Shown: positions 17,833 to 26,975 of the stretch, in pieces
Position numbering within the stretch: position 1 is the stretch's first letter
Layout of the letters: each line of letters opens with the position of its first letter
Assembly (NCBI RefSeq): GCF_000300995.1
Contig: NZ_AMRJ01000029.1
Location: 1-41,024 of the forward strand
Source: Alcanivorax hongdengensis A-11-3
Lineage (GTDB): Bacteria; Pseudomonadota; Gammaproteobacteria; Pseudomonadales; Alcanivoracaceae
Direction of reading: 5' to 3'
DNA length: 41,024 bases
Notes under the pieces: model-generated
Seen by the model: the letters and a program-made list of their open reading frames with translations, nothing else
Told to the model about the DNA's origin: nothing
Database searches by the model: none
Position numbers and translations under genes: made by a program

Positions 17833-19602
17833 AAACCCCCAAACCATCGGTATCACCGTCAACGTAATCACTGCCACCACCAGACTCATGGGAATGCCGA
17901 TCTTCAGATAATCCCGAAAGGAGTACCCCCCCGGGCCCATGACCATCAGATTGGTCTGATAACCCAGTGGCGTCATGAAGCTGGCCGATGCAGCGAACAT
18001 CACGGCCACGATGAAGGGCATGGGGCTGACCCCGAGTTGTTCGGCAACACCAATCGCTATCGGGAACACCAGAACGGCCGCCGCATTATTGGTAATCAGC
18101 TCGGTGAACGTGGCAGTCAGCAAATACACGATCACCAGCGCCATAAACGGCGACAAGCCGCTGGCGGGCAAAATATGAGAAACAATCCAGGCCGCTGCGC
18201 CACTGGCCTCCATGGCACGCCCAAGGGCAAACGAGGCACCGATCACCACCAGCACCGGGAGATTCACACTCACGTTCATGCGTGAGCGGTTAACCGTGAC
18301 ACAGCCCAGCGCCAGCATCAGTCCCGCCGCAACCATCGCAGCCTCCAGCGTAGACGCCACGCCCAGGACATTAGCCATTACCATGGCAACCAGTATGCCC
18401 ACAGCCACGGGCGCACGACGAAAATCCGGGGGCGTGGAATCCTTCAGGGGGCTGACCAGCATGAAGTCCCGGCGATAGCGATACTGTTCAACGAACTGCT
18501 CACTGGTTTCCAGCAACAGCGTATCACCAACCCGCAGCATCAATTCCCCGACCTTGCCCGGCACCCGCTGACCATTGCGGCTGATACTGAGAATGGCCGC
18601 CTGGTACCGGGTTCGGAAACCGGTTTCCTTGACCGTTTTACCAATACCGGGAAATTCCGGACTCAGCACCACCTCAACAAGATGACGCTGATGATTGTTG
18701 AGAGCCAACTTGTGAGCCCCGCCATGGGCGGCCTGAAGACCATTGATTCTCTGCAACTCTCGGGCACATTCCGGGGCGCCCACGAAAGCCAGCAAGTCAC
18801 CTTCCTGCAGCGTCATCTCCGGGCCCACCGCCGTGAACAAGCGGCTACCGCGCTGAATGTCAGTGAGATAACCAAACGTCAGGTTACGCAGCCCCGCATC
18901 CTGGATGGTGCGCCCGGCCAACGGGCTGCCTTTGCCGACCAGCATTTCCACATGGTACTCACGGGCATGCTCCCACTGTGCCACCATCCCCTCTCGCTCT
19001 GGCAGCAAAAAACGCCCCGCCAGCAACATGAAACCTGCCCCCCCCAGCAAAACCGGGATACCAACCCAGGCCACATCGAAAATACCGAAGGCCGGTAACC
19101 CCTTCTGCTGAACAAGTCCGTCCACCACCAGGTTGGTGCTGGTACCAATCAGAGTACAGGTTCCACCCAGAATGGCCGCATAACTCAACGGCAGCAGCAA
19201 TTTCGACGCAGACAAGCGCAAGCGCTGAGCCCACTCCTGTACCGCGGGAATCATCATCGCCACGACCGTCGTATTATTGAGAAAAGCACTGAGAATCGAG
19301 GCCGGCGCGATCAAACGTAACTGACTGGAATAAACGGATTTGGGCTGGCCAAGCAGGCGATGGGCGATCCAGTAAATGGCCCCCGTGTCCCGCAGGGCGG
19401 CAGCCACCACATACAGCGCGGCAATGGTCATCAACCCCGGGTTGGCAAAGCCGGCCAGCGCCTGCGCAGGAGAGACAACCCCGGTTACCAGAGTCATCAC
19501 CAGCGCGGCCATCATGGTGATATCCGCCGGGACACGGTTACTGGCCAGAGCGGCCAGCACAGAGCCGACAATCAACAGGGTAATCAGGATATCAAAAGTC
19601 AC
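17830..19602 (-). CDS. SLC13/DASS-family anion permease with two RCK_C (TrkA-C) domains
   Basis: Inner-membrane sodium-coupled anion transporter, probably for sulfate given the cysC gene downstream. Its 590 residues comprise an N-terminal membrane half (about 1-200), two soluble TrkA-C domains (about 215-295 and 305-385: EMLVGKGSPLAGRTIQDAGL and VEVVLSPEFPGIGKTVKETG), and a C-terminal membrane half. The paired ion-binding signatures are GTSTN in the first half and GYQTN in the second, with NNTTVV and NNAAAV before them. The GTG start (19602) has AAGGGG eight bases upstream. Its stop codon lies in a heptamer repeat. The substrate is inferred. Confidence 0.87.
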   Translation of the reverse strand: MTFDILITLLIVGSVLAALASNRVPADITMMAALVMTLVTGVVSPAQALAGFANPGLMTIAALYVVAAALRDTGAIYWIAHRLLGQPKSVYSSQLRLIAPASILSAFLNNTTVVAMMIPAVQEWAQRLRLSASKLLLPLSYAAILGGTCTLIGTSTNLVVDGLVQQKGLPAFGIFDVAWVGIPVLLGGAGFMLLAGRFLLPEREGMVAQWEHAREYHVEMLVGKGSPLAGRTIQDAGLRNLTFGYLTDIQRGSRLFTAVGPEMTLQEGDLLAFVGAPECARELQRINGLQAAHGGAHKLALNNHQRHLVEVVLSPEFPGIGKTVKETGFRTRYQAAILSISRNGQRVPGKVGELMLRVGDTLLLETSEQFVEQYRYRRDFMLVSPLKDSTPPDFRRAPVAVGILVAMVMANVLGVASTLEAAMVAAGLMLALGCVTVNRSRMNVSVNLPVLVVIGASFALGRAMEASGAAAWIVSHILPASGLSPFMALVIVYLLTATFTELITNNAAAVLVFPIAIGVAEQLGVSPMPFIVAVMFAASASFMTPLGYQTNLMVMGPGGYSFRDYLKIGIPMSLVVAVITLTVIPMVWGF

Positions 19603-19775
19603 GAAACGGGCCCCTTGCCGGCACCTTTTTTAAAGAGGGAAGATGAAGAGCGCATTTTACAGCGAATAGGCCATATAAAAAGGGTCTGCTTAGGTCAAAG
19701 CGTTATAAGATGAGATTCAACAACCGCCCCACAAAACGCGTGGGCGTGATGACGCCACCCCACTCAATCAATAAC

Positions 19776-20641
19776 CCCACCCCACCCCAGCCCTCCCCTT
19801 GCCAGGGGAGGGAGCGAAAGGTCCTCCCCCTCAACGAGGGGGAGCCAGAGGAGGTCACTTCAATCGAATCCAACCGACCTCACCGCAGCCCTCCCCTTAC
19901 CAGGAAAGCAAGCGAAAAGTCCTCCCCCTCAACGAGGGGGAGACAGAGGGGGTCACTTCAATCGAATCCAACCGATCCCACCTCAGCCCTCCCCTTACCA
20001 GGAAAGCGAACGAAAGGTCCTCCCCCTCAACGAGGGGGAGCCAGAGGGGGTCTCTTCAATCGAGTCCAACCGACCTCACCTTATCCCTCCCCTTGCCAGC
20101 GGAGCGAGCGAACGGTCCTCCCCCTCAACGAGGGGGAGCCAGAGGGGGTCTCTTCAATCGAGTCCAACCGACCTCACCTTATCCCTCCCCTTGCCAGCGG
20201 AGCGAGCGAACGGTCCTCCCCCTCAACGAGGGGGAGCCAGAGGGGGTCACTTCAATCGAGTCCAACCGACCCCACCGCAGCCCTCCCCTTACCAGGGAAG
20301 CGAGCGAAAGATCCTCCCCCTCAACGAGGGGGAGCCAGAGGGGGTCACTTCAATCGAATCCAACCGACCCCACCGCAGCACTCCCCTTACCAGCGGAGCG
20401 AGCGAAAGGTCCTCCCCCTCAACGAGGGGGAGCCAGAGGGGGTCTCTTCAAGCGAATCCAACCGACCTCACCTGAGCCCTCCCCTTACCAGGGGAGCGAG
20501 CGAATGGTCCTCCCCCTCAACGAGGGGGAGCCAGAGGGGGTCACTTCAATCGAATCGAACCGACCCCACCGCAGCACTCTCCTTACCAGGGGAGCGAACG
20601 AAAGGTCCTCCCCCTCGTTGAGGGGGAGCCAGAGGGGGTAC
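19776..20641 (+). repeat. 98-bp GC-rich palindromic tandem repeat array (nine units)
   Basis: The core CTCCCCCTCAACGAGGGGGAG recurs with an exact 98-base period (TCAACG at 19831, 19929, 20027, 20125, 20223, 20321, 20419 and 20517; last copy TCGTTG at 20615). Each unit has this 9-bp-stem hairpin and a second, CCCTCCCCT-TGCC-AGGGGAGGG, intact in the first unit and degenerate later, joined by CCAGAGGGGGTCACTTCAAT- and CCAACCGACC-type spacers. The array ends about two bases before the stop codon of the WbpM-like gene. Open frames run through it in several phases, but 98 is not a multiple of 3 and no protein is implied. 19603-19775 holds nothing else clear. Confidence 0.95.
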
Positions 20642-22594
20642 TCAATCCGGCAGATTAGCAGCCGCCAGTCTAGGCAATTGCCGGAACTGCAGCGTTTCCA
20701 GCGGCTTGTCGCCACTGGAGCCAGGCTGATAGCCGGCCACATAACTACGCAGCAACGCCTTGATAGCTGCCTTGTCGCCTTTTTCCAGGGCTTTGCGGAA
20801 AGCCTCCAGAGCAAACTGGATTTCATCCCAGCTCAGACGTTCTTCAGTGGCCTGCATGATCATTTCATGCTCGGTGCCGACACTGCACTCTCCAATCAAA
20901 AGCTCTTCGTAAAGCTTCTCGCCGGGCCGCAGGCCGGTAAAGGCGATCTCGATGTCCCCATTCGGGTTCTGCTCATCCTTAACAGACAGCCCCATAAGAT
21001 GAATCATCGTCTTTGCCAGATCCAGAATCCGAACCGGCTCGCCCATATCAAGAACAAAAACCTCACCGCCTCTGGCCATGGCCCCCGCCTGGATCACCAG
21101 CTGAGACGCTTCAGGGATCGTCATGAAATAACGGATCACATCAGGATGAGTCACCGTTACCGGCCCGCCCTTTTGAATCTGATCACGGAACAAAGGCACT
21201 ACCGATCCGGAAGAGCCCAAGACATTACCGAACCGGACCATGGAAAAAATGGTGTCTGAACCGCGATCCGCCATGGCCTGTAGCACCAGTTCCGCGAAGC
21301 GCTTGGTGGCCCCCATCACATTGGTCGGGCGAACAGCCTTGTCGGTGGAAACCAGAATAAAATGTTTCACCCCGGCGGCTTCCGCTCCCTGAGCGGCCTC
21401 AAGCGTGCCCACGATGTTGTTGCGCACCCCCGCCGAAGGGTTGTTTTCGACAATCGGCACATGCTTGTAAGCCGCCGCATGGTAAACCGTATCAATACGG
21501 TATTCCCGGCATACACGCTCGACATGACCGCGATTGATCACCGACCCCAGCATGGATTTCAGTTCCACCTGCATGCCAGACGCCTTGATGGACTGGGCCA
21601 ACTCCTTCTCGATGGCATAGAGACTGAATTCACTCTGCTCGAAAAGAATCAGGCATGCCGGCTTGAGCTTGAGAATCTGCCTGCACAGCTCACTGCCGAT
21701 GGACCCCCCTGCCCCGGTTACCAGCACATGCTTGCCACTGATGCAGCGGTGCAGCAGATCAGCGCGCGGCGGCACCGCATCCCGGCCCAGCAGATCTTCA
21801 ATGGAAATATCTCGGACTTCTTCGATGCGGGCCTTACCACTGGCAATATCCGTGAAGGCCGGCACCGTCTGAACGCGCAGATTAAGCGTCTCAAGCCAAC
21901 GCACGATCGCCATACGCCCCGCCTTGCTAAGGGTCGGCACAGCCATCAAAACGGCCGTCACCCGCCCGCTCTTTGCGGCAACTTCCAGAGCCTTGCGCCC
22001 AACCACCGGCACCCCGGCCAGCAGGGTGCCCTGCTTGTTGGACGCATCATCAACCACCATGGCAGGGAAAAACTCCGCGCTGGATTGCAGGGCCGCAACC
22101 AGCTGGGCACCGGCAGCACCAGCACCAAAAACGGCCACTGGCTGGCGATCCAGCGCCCCGCCCAGGACATACACCAGGAAACGCCGCATCAGGAATCGGC
22201 TGCCCGCAAGGTAAAGCAGACTCAGCGCCCCCCAGATGAGAAACACGGACCGTGGCACCGTAACCTCGGGAAGCATGTAGGAGGCCGCCGCCAGCATACA
22301 CACCGATATTGATACGCCCACAAACATGGACCAGGCCACCTCGGCGCCCAGATATCGGACAATAGACCGGTAAAACCCGGCCAGGTACAAGACAGGAATC
22401 AAGGTGACGGGAGCTGCAACAAACAACCAGTGATCATGAATCGCCGGCGATAACTCATTGAGCCGCAAGGCAAAAGCCAACCAGACCATCATAGGAATGG
22501 CGACCAGGTCAGCCGCCAGCATGATCCCGCGCTTGCCAGTCCGTGACATTGAAATCAGGCGGGAAACCGGAGGGTAAAGCATCTTACTTGGCAT
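20642..22594 (-). CDS. membrane-bound UDP-GlcNAc 4,6-dehydratase (WbpM/PglF/CapD type)
   Basis: Catalyses the first step to 4-keto-6-deoxy amino sugars from UDP-GlcNAc. The 650 residues comprise four membrane segments (about 23-145), a first nucleotide-binding-like domain (VAVFGAGAAGAQLV near 153) and the dehydratase domain with VTGAGGSIGSE (292-302). The long-form active site is present: Thr417/Asp418 in STDKA, and Met427 with Lys431 in NVMGATK replacing the usual YxxxK, as in WbpM and PglF. RPGEKLYEELL is near the end. GGAAGGA precedes the ATG. It lies downstream of the aminotransferase and small priming transferase genes that would use its product. The epimerase-free product is inferred. 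Confidence 0.92.
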   Translation of the reverse strand: MPSKMLYPPVSRLISMSRTGKRGIMLAADLVAIPMMVWLAFALRLNELSPAIHDHWLFVAAPVTLIPVLYLAGFYRSIVRYLGAEVAWSMFVGVSISVCMLAAASYMLPEVTVPRSVFLIWGALSLLYLAGSRFLMRRFLVYVLGGALDRQPVAVFGAGAAGAQLVAALQSSAEFFPAMVVDDASNKQGTLLAGVPVVGRKALEVAAKSGRVTAVLMAVPTLSKAGRMAIVRWLETLNLRVQTVPAFTDIASGKARIEEVRDISIEDLLGRDAVPPRADLLHRCISGKHVLVTGAGGSIGSELCRQILKLKPACLILFEQSEFSLYAIEKELAQSIKASGMQVELKSMLGSVINRGHVERVCREYRIDTVYHAAAYKHVPIVENNPSAGVRNNIVGTLEAAQGAEAAGVKHFILVSTDKAVRPTNVMGATKRFAELVLQAMADRGSDTIFSMVRFGNVLGSSGSVVPLFRDQIQKGGPVTVTHPDVIRYFMTIPEASQLVIQAGAMARGGEVFVLDMGEPVRILDLAKTMIHLMGLSVKDEQNPNGDIEIAFTGLRPGEKLYEELLIGECSVGTEHEMIMQATEERLSWDEIQFALEAFRKALEKGDKAAIKALLRSYVAGYQPGSSGDKPLETLQFRQLPRLAAANLPD

Positions 22595-23049
22595 CGGGGT
22601 CCTTCCATGTGACCAATAGGGTCAATACATCAGCGCAAAAGTTAACCAAAAGGGCATGACCCAACCTACACCTTGAGGCAGGTGAGACATTATAGACTCT
22701 TTTGCCCATTATCCAATTCCCACAACACAATGAACCTTGTTCAGCCGCAACCGTGACATATCCTGCCAGGATCTATTCACAACACGACAATACGCAGCAC
22801 ATCGACACAAATTTTGCGATTAATTACATACCGAGACAGGGCCCACCTTCGATCGCCCCTACCTTAATAGAACGCCGGGCCCCAACACCATCCTCCCCCT
22901 CAATGAGGGGGAGCCAGAGGGGGTAATCATCCTAAACTCAAAACACCACATCTCAAACGGCCGCAACACTGCGAAGGATACCCTCAAAATATGACAGCCA
23001 GAAATGGGAGCGCCGCAAAAGAGAAACGGAAACGACAGCAGGAAAAACG
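22595..23049. other. intergenic region upstream of the WbpM-like gene
   Basis: This stretch holds no supported gene. It should contain the promoter of the WbpM-like gene near 22620-22720, though no convincing hexamer pair is visible. It carries one isolated half-unit of the GC-rich repeat (22891-22925) and no clear terminator for the aminotransferase gene ending at 23050. Short open frames here are without a ribosome binding site or recognisable product. Confidence 0.5.
22891..22925 (+). repeat. solitary unit of the GC-rich palindromic repeat
   Basis: CTCCCCCTCAATGAGGGGGAG followed by CCAGAGGGGGTA, the same core and right spacer as the nine-unit array at 19776-20641 and in the same orientation, but alone. 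It shows that the element also occurs as single copies. Confidence 0.85.
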
Positions 23050-24231
23050 TCAGCTAAACCGCCTGACAACCTGCTCGATAACAGAGCATGTCTTCTCAAT
23101 CTCGGCGGCAGAAAGTGTTGGATGCACCAGGAACATCAACGATGACTCCCCCAGCGCCCTAGCCACAGGCAATCGTTCCTGCGGGCCAAGGCCAAGATCC
23201 GTAAACGCTTTCTCTAGATACACCTCAGAACAGGACCCAGAAAAACACGGCACACCTTCCGCCACAATCGCATTCATAATTCGGTCACGGACCTCAGCGG
23301 CTACTGACTGCCCAACCACCGCCTCATCAACAAACACATAGCACTTGTAACCCGCATGCCCAATATCCTCCGGCACCACCGGCACGCGTAATCCAGGTAG
23401 AGATGCCGCTGTTTCCCATATTGCCTGGCAATGGGCCTGGCGCACGGAGGTCCACTCCGGCATCCTCTGCAATTGAATACGACCAATGGCAGACTGCATT
23501 TCGGTCAAACGCCAATTAGTCCCTACAGATTCATGTAGCCAGCGAAACCCTGGCGGATGCTCACGTTCATACACCGCATCCCAGCTTTTGCCGTGATCCT
23601 TGAAGCTCCACATGCGTGACCACAGCTCACGATCATTACAGGTGACCATGCCACCCTCGCCGCCGGTGCTCATGATCTTGTCCTGACAGAAAGACCAGCA
23701 ACCCACATGGCCCAAGCCTCCCACGGGCTTGCCCTTATAAGTTGCGCCATGAGCCTGGGCACAATCTTCAATCACAAACAGCCCGTGCTGTTCAGCCAGC
23801 GCCATCATGCCATCCATGTCACAAGGCCAACCGGCCAGGTGCACACACACAATCGCCTTGGTGTTCGGAGTAATCACCGCAGCAACGGTGTCAGGAGTAA
23901 TGTTCTGGGTATCCGCATCCACATCAGCAAACACCGGTGTAGCACCGGCATTGATCACTGACGTGGCAGACGCCAGGAAAGTACGCGGCGTCACCACCAC
24001 TTCATCACCGGCACCAATACCCAGCCCCTGCAAGGCCAGATCCAGCGCCAAGGTGCCGTTGGCCACCGCAATGGCATACTCGGTACCGGCAAAGGCAGCA
24101 AACTCTCGCTCGAATTCACGCCCTTCCTGGCCGGTCCAATAATTCACCTGATTGGAAAGTAACACGCGAGAAACCGCATCGGCTTCTTCCGGGGTAAAGG
24201 AAGGCCAGGGAGAAAACGGGCCGTTTAGCAT
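23050..24231 (-). CDS. DegT/DnrJ/EryC1-family sugar aminotransferase
   Basis: PLP enzyme of 393 residues that would aminate a keto sugar nucleotide, most simply the 4-keto-6-deoxy product of the WbpM-like dehydratase encoded downstream. It has ANGTLALDLALQGLGIGAGDEVVVTP, EDCAQAHGATYKGKPVGGLGHVGCWSF and the cofactor lysine at about 185 in FCQDKIMSTGGEGGM. The QDK and GEGG arrangement is typical of the family. It is 38 bases downstream of the small sugar transferase gene. A second family member, WbpE, is at 29130-30218 with different context, so the two likely act in different pathways. Confidence 0.88.
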   Translation of the reverse strand: MLNGPFSPWPSFTPEEADAVSRVLLSNQVNYWTGQEGREFEREFAAFAGTEYAIAVANGTLALDLALQGLGIGAGDEVVVTPRTFLASATSVINAGATPVFADVDADTQNITPDTVAAVITPNTKAIVCVHLAGWPCDMDGMMALAEQHGLFVIEDCAQAHGATYKGKPVGGLGHVGCWSFCQDKIMSTGGEGGMVTCNDRELWSRMWSFKDHGKSWDAVYEREHPPGFRWLHESVGTNWRLTEMQSAIGRIQLQRMPEWTSVRQAHCQAIWETAASLPGLRVPVVPEDIGHAGYKCYVFVDEAVVGQSVAAEVRDRIMNAIVAEGVPCFSGSCSEVYLEKAFTDLGLGPQERLPVARALGESSLMFLVHPTLSAAEIEKTCSVIEQVVRRFS

Positions 24232-24269
24232 AGATCGTACTCTTATAAAGCCATTAGAGCGCTGAGCAA

Positions 24270-24887
24270 TCAGCCCAGAACCGTTGCAAGGATGTAGCGT
24301 AGATCACCGGAGAAAGACCAGTCCCGAATATACTGGAGATTAATTTGTACTTTATCGGGATAAATGACTTCACGGTTATAACGTTCAGGATCATCCTGCG
24401 CAGCCAGAATTTCCTCCTCATCCCGATATTTCAAGGTAGCAGGCCCAGTAATACCAGGGCGAAGGGAAAGGACCGCCCGGTCTTCACCTTCCAGCCTGTC
24501 TGCATATCCTGGAACATCCGGTCGCGGTCCAACAAAACTCATCTGCCCCAGCAGAACATTCCAAAGCTGGGGTAACTCATCAATTTTTGTCTTCCTAAAG
24601 AAAGCGCCCAGAGGGGTAATTCTGGGATCGCCAGACTGCGTTACCGTAGTGGTCGTCTTATCATCAGGCCGCATGGTCTTGATCTTCACTACTTTGAAGA
24701 CTCTTCCACCTTTCCCCACCCGACTCTGGATAAAAAAACCGCTGCTGCGGGTATCCAGCGTAGCTGCAATGTAGGCAATAAGAATTAGCCACCAGACAGC
24801 CATCAGCCCGGCAAGAGCAACCAGAAAATCAAACGAGCGCTTTAGAAACGACTGCACCGGTGACAACGCAAGTTTAGAGATAGTCAT
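24270..24887 (-). CDS. monotopic sugar-phosphate transferase (PglC-like)
   Basis: A 205-residue enzyme consisting only of the catalytic domain of polyprenyl phosphosugar transferases. It has a single reentrant hydrophobic segment ([23 protein letters not shown]), then [40 protein letters not shown] and [18 protein letters not shown]. Small enzymes like PglC and WecA-independent initiators use UDP-diacetamido or deoxy amino sugars, which fits the neighbouring aminotransferase and WbpM-like genes. Its start overlaps the sulfotransferase 3' end by 14 bases. It is the second priming transferase in the window. The donor is inferred. Confidence 0.88.
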   Translation of the reverse strand: MTISKLALSPVQSFLKRSFDFLVALAGLMAVWWLILIAYIAATLDTRSSGFFIQSRVGKGGRVFKVVKIKTMRPDDKTTTTVTQSGDPRITPLGAFFRKTKIDELPQLWNVLLGQMSFVGPRPDVPGYADRLEGEDRAVLSLRPGITGPATLKYRDEEEILAAQDDPERYNREVIYPDKVQINLQYIRDWSFSGDLRYILATVLG

Positions 24888-25725
24888 AACGCCTCAGGGT
24901 GTCCCCAACCAGCTCTTCGAGTTGCTTCACTTTCGCCTCTCCCAGGGATTGCCGCCCCTTCCCAAGGCTTTTGGCGGAAACCCCTGACACAGCACTGGAT
25001 ATCGACTCGTCGGATACCTCTCTTCCCATAAAGTCGAGAATCCGCTTTAGTTCTTCCTTCGGGGCCCGGACAAAATCCTCGTAACGAATACGGAGCACTT
25101 TACCCTCAGGCATAGTGGAGAAGGCATTCTCTGATTGCTCTACACACTTTTGCCATTGGAGTGCGCAAACCTCATCCAGATCATGTTTCTGGAGAATATC
25201 CTGCATATCATCCAAAGCTGGCCCCCAAAACGCGAGGCGCTTTTCCTTGGAAAAGAAGCGATAAAAACGCGCCCAAAAGTAGCGTAATGCGTAATAAGGC
25301 AAGTCCATTTTGGGAACAAAACGGACTTTTTCGAGGATGTAGGGAATATCCAACTTGGCTGTCCACCGCAACTTGGCAGAGCCAGTAGCATCAATGCCGT
25401 CCCTGTAGATAAAAAGATATTTGGCTTCAGGGACAACGGCATCAACAAAGGGAACCCGCAATGAGTTTGCGCAGGTTTTCTCTACCACAACTTCGGCGGC
25501 AGTCTGTTTGGCGATATGCTCAAAACGGCCACGAATATATTTCTTTACCGCTGGAGAAGCCTGATCAGCCGGGATCTCATCAGACGGATAACGGACATTA
25601 CCGTGCCGCCAGATGTAGTTAATTTCATCGCAAGGCCATGTATCAACACCTTCAAAGGTCGTTAATACATCCCGCAGCATATTCGTTCCTGAGCGAGGCG
25701 CTCCAATAATGACTACGCTTTCCAT
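24874..25725 (-). CDS. PAPS-dependent sulfotransferase
   Basis: A 283-residue protein of the Sulfotransferase_3-type fold. The 5'-phosphosulfate loop IGAPRSGTNMLRD lies at residues 7-19, and a probable 3'-phosphate binding region is LFIYRDGIDATGSAKLRW around 120-140. LRIRYEDFVRAPKEELKRILDFMG near 205-230 is characteristic of the family. It would transfer sulfate from PAPS to a sugar hydroxyl of the repeat unit. GGAA lies six bases before the ATG. It sits between a GT4 gene and the PglC-like gene in one operon; cysC at 16633 could provide PAPS. The acceptor is unknown. Confidence 0.85.
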   Translation of the reverse strand: MESVVIIGAPRSGTNMLRDVLTTFEGVDTWPCDEINYIWRHGNVRYPSDEIPADQASPAVKKYIRGRFEHIAKQTAAEVVVEKTCANSLRVPFVDAVVPEAKYLFIYRDGIDATGSAKLRWTAKLDIPYILEKVRFVPKMDLPYYALRYFWARFYRFFSKEKRLAFWGPALDDMQDILQKHDLDEVCALQWQKCVEQSENAFSTMPEGKVLRIRYEDFVRAPKEELKRILDFMGREVSDESISSAVSGVSAKSLGKGRQSLGEAKVKQLEELVGDTLRRYDYL

Positions 25726-25737
25726 ATATTTCCTTAC

Positions 25738-26967
25738 TTAAGAACGAATCAATTCAGAAATTTTAAGTGAGAGCTTATCAAAATCATAATTTTCAAGCGC
25801 ATAAGCTCTGCCTTTCTCACCCAAAGAAAGACGCTCTTCAGGTGTCATCTCGTAAAGATCAACGATGGCCTTGGCTAATTTTCTAGCATCCTCTGCGGGA
25901 ATAGTGACTCCTGCACCAGACGCCTCTATTGGGTCGCAACCACCTGAATAGGAATGAATCACCGGTCTTTGAGAATAGAGATACTCCGGTATTTTGTTTG
26001 CACCAATACCAAAGTCATACAAATCATCATCAAGCCACCCTAAATAGAGTGCATCAAATAATGACAGAGCACTTTGGACTTGAGACTTTGCAACAGGCGC
26101 CAGGAAAGTAAAGTTGCTCATGTTCGCGTCCGCAACGCGGGACATGAGGTGCTTCTTCTGCTCACCCTCGCCTATAGCAACAAACCCGATATCTGGATGT
26201 GACTCCTTGATTAAATCAGCCGCCTCCACAAGAACATTGATCGCATTGACTTTACCAATCGCCCCCGTATAACCCACAACGAACTTCCATTTCTTGATTT
26301 CATCCTGAAAGCTAGATGGCAACGGGTCAGGAGAAGATACCTCGCCAACCAAAACGCCGTTCGGAACCCATACGAAGTTGTCAGATTGGCCAGCCATATT
26401 CGCTATATGCTTCCCGGCTCCTTGAAGGTTTGAAATTAATACATCCGCATTTTTATAAGCTCGTCGCTCCACCCAATACATAAAACGTATCAATGGATTA
26501 TTTTTAGTGTAGCCTCCCAGCTTTTGCAGTGTTAAAGGCCATATATCCCTGATTTCGAAGAAAAGCTTTGCACCAAATTTCTTCGCCAATCGCTCCGCGC
26601 CCAAGTAACCAATAAGGGATGGTGAGGAGTAGTAAACGGCATCAGGCTTTTCAGATAAGAAAGCAGGAAGAAAACGCAAGTAAAAGGCGAAAAGAAACCA
26701 GTTCAAAATACGGACAGGACTTCCTGACCCTAAATACTTAAAAACCCTAACCCAAACAATATCAAATCCATCTTGCTCACTAGTAGTAAATCTATTAGTG
26801 ACAAGGGGAGGCTTGCGCATTTTATGCCCAAAACTTGCTGAAACCAAAGTGACATCGAAACCCTGTGAAGCAAGGCTCCGAGCCAAATAGTAGTGACGCC
26901 CTCCCATACCCACCTCAGGAGTTGATGCATACTGATTAATAATCCAAACCCTAGCTTTGGAGGTCAT
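25738..26967 (-). CDS. family 4 glycosyltransferase (WbuB-like)
   Basis: A GT-B enzyme of 409 residues. The N-terminal domain begins VWIINQYASTPEVGMGGRHYYLARSLASQGFDVTLVSA, a pattern seen in WbuB/WcaI-type GT4 enzymes, and contains FFEIRDIWPLTL. The C-terminal donor-binding domain has VVGYTGAIGKVNAINVLVEAADL and IPEYLYSQRPVIHSYSGGCDPIEASGAGVTIP. It would add a sugar, possibly an amino-deoxy sugar, to the lipid-linked acceptor. It is 12 bases upstream of the sulfotransferase gene and eight downstream of the Amj-like gene on the same strand. Specificity is not readable. Confidence 0.87.
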   Translation of the reverse strand: MTSKARVWIINQYASTPEVGMGGRHYYLARSLASQGFDVTLVSASFGHKMRKPPLVTNRFTTSEQDGFDIVWVRVFKYLGSGSPVRILNWFLFAFYLRFLPAFLSEKPDAVYYSSPSLIGYLGAERLAKKFGAKLFFEIRDIWPLTLQKLGGYTKNNPLIRFMYWVERRAYKNADVLISNLQGAGKHIANMAGQSDNFVWVPNGVLVGEVSSPDPLPSSFQDEIKKWKFVVGYTGAIGKVNAINVLVEAADLIKESHPDIGFVAIGEGEQKKHLMSRVADANMSNFTFLAPVAKSQVQSALSLFDALYLGWLDDDLYDFGIGANKIPEYLYSQRPVIHSYSGGCDPIEASGAGVTIPAEDARKLAKAIVDLYEMTPEERLSLGEKGRAYALENYDFDKLSLKISELIRS

Positions 26968-26975
26968 GCCACACC

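Noticed and set aside
19710..21259. Long plus-strand open frames of about 300 and 486 codons across the repeat array and into the WbpM-like gene
   Set aside because: They are made of the 98-bp repeat, which shifts phase every unit because 98 is not a multiple of 3, so the same peptide appears in several frames. The ends run antisense to a clear gene, and no ribosome site or family pattern is present.
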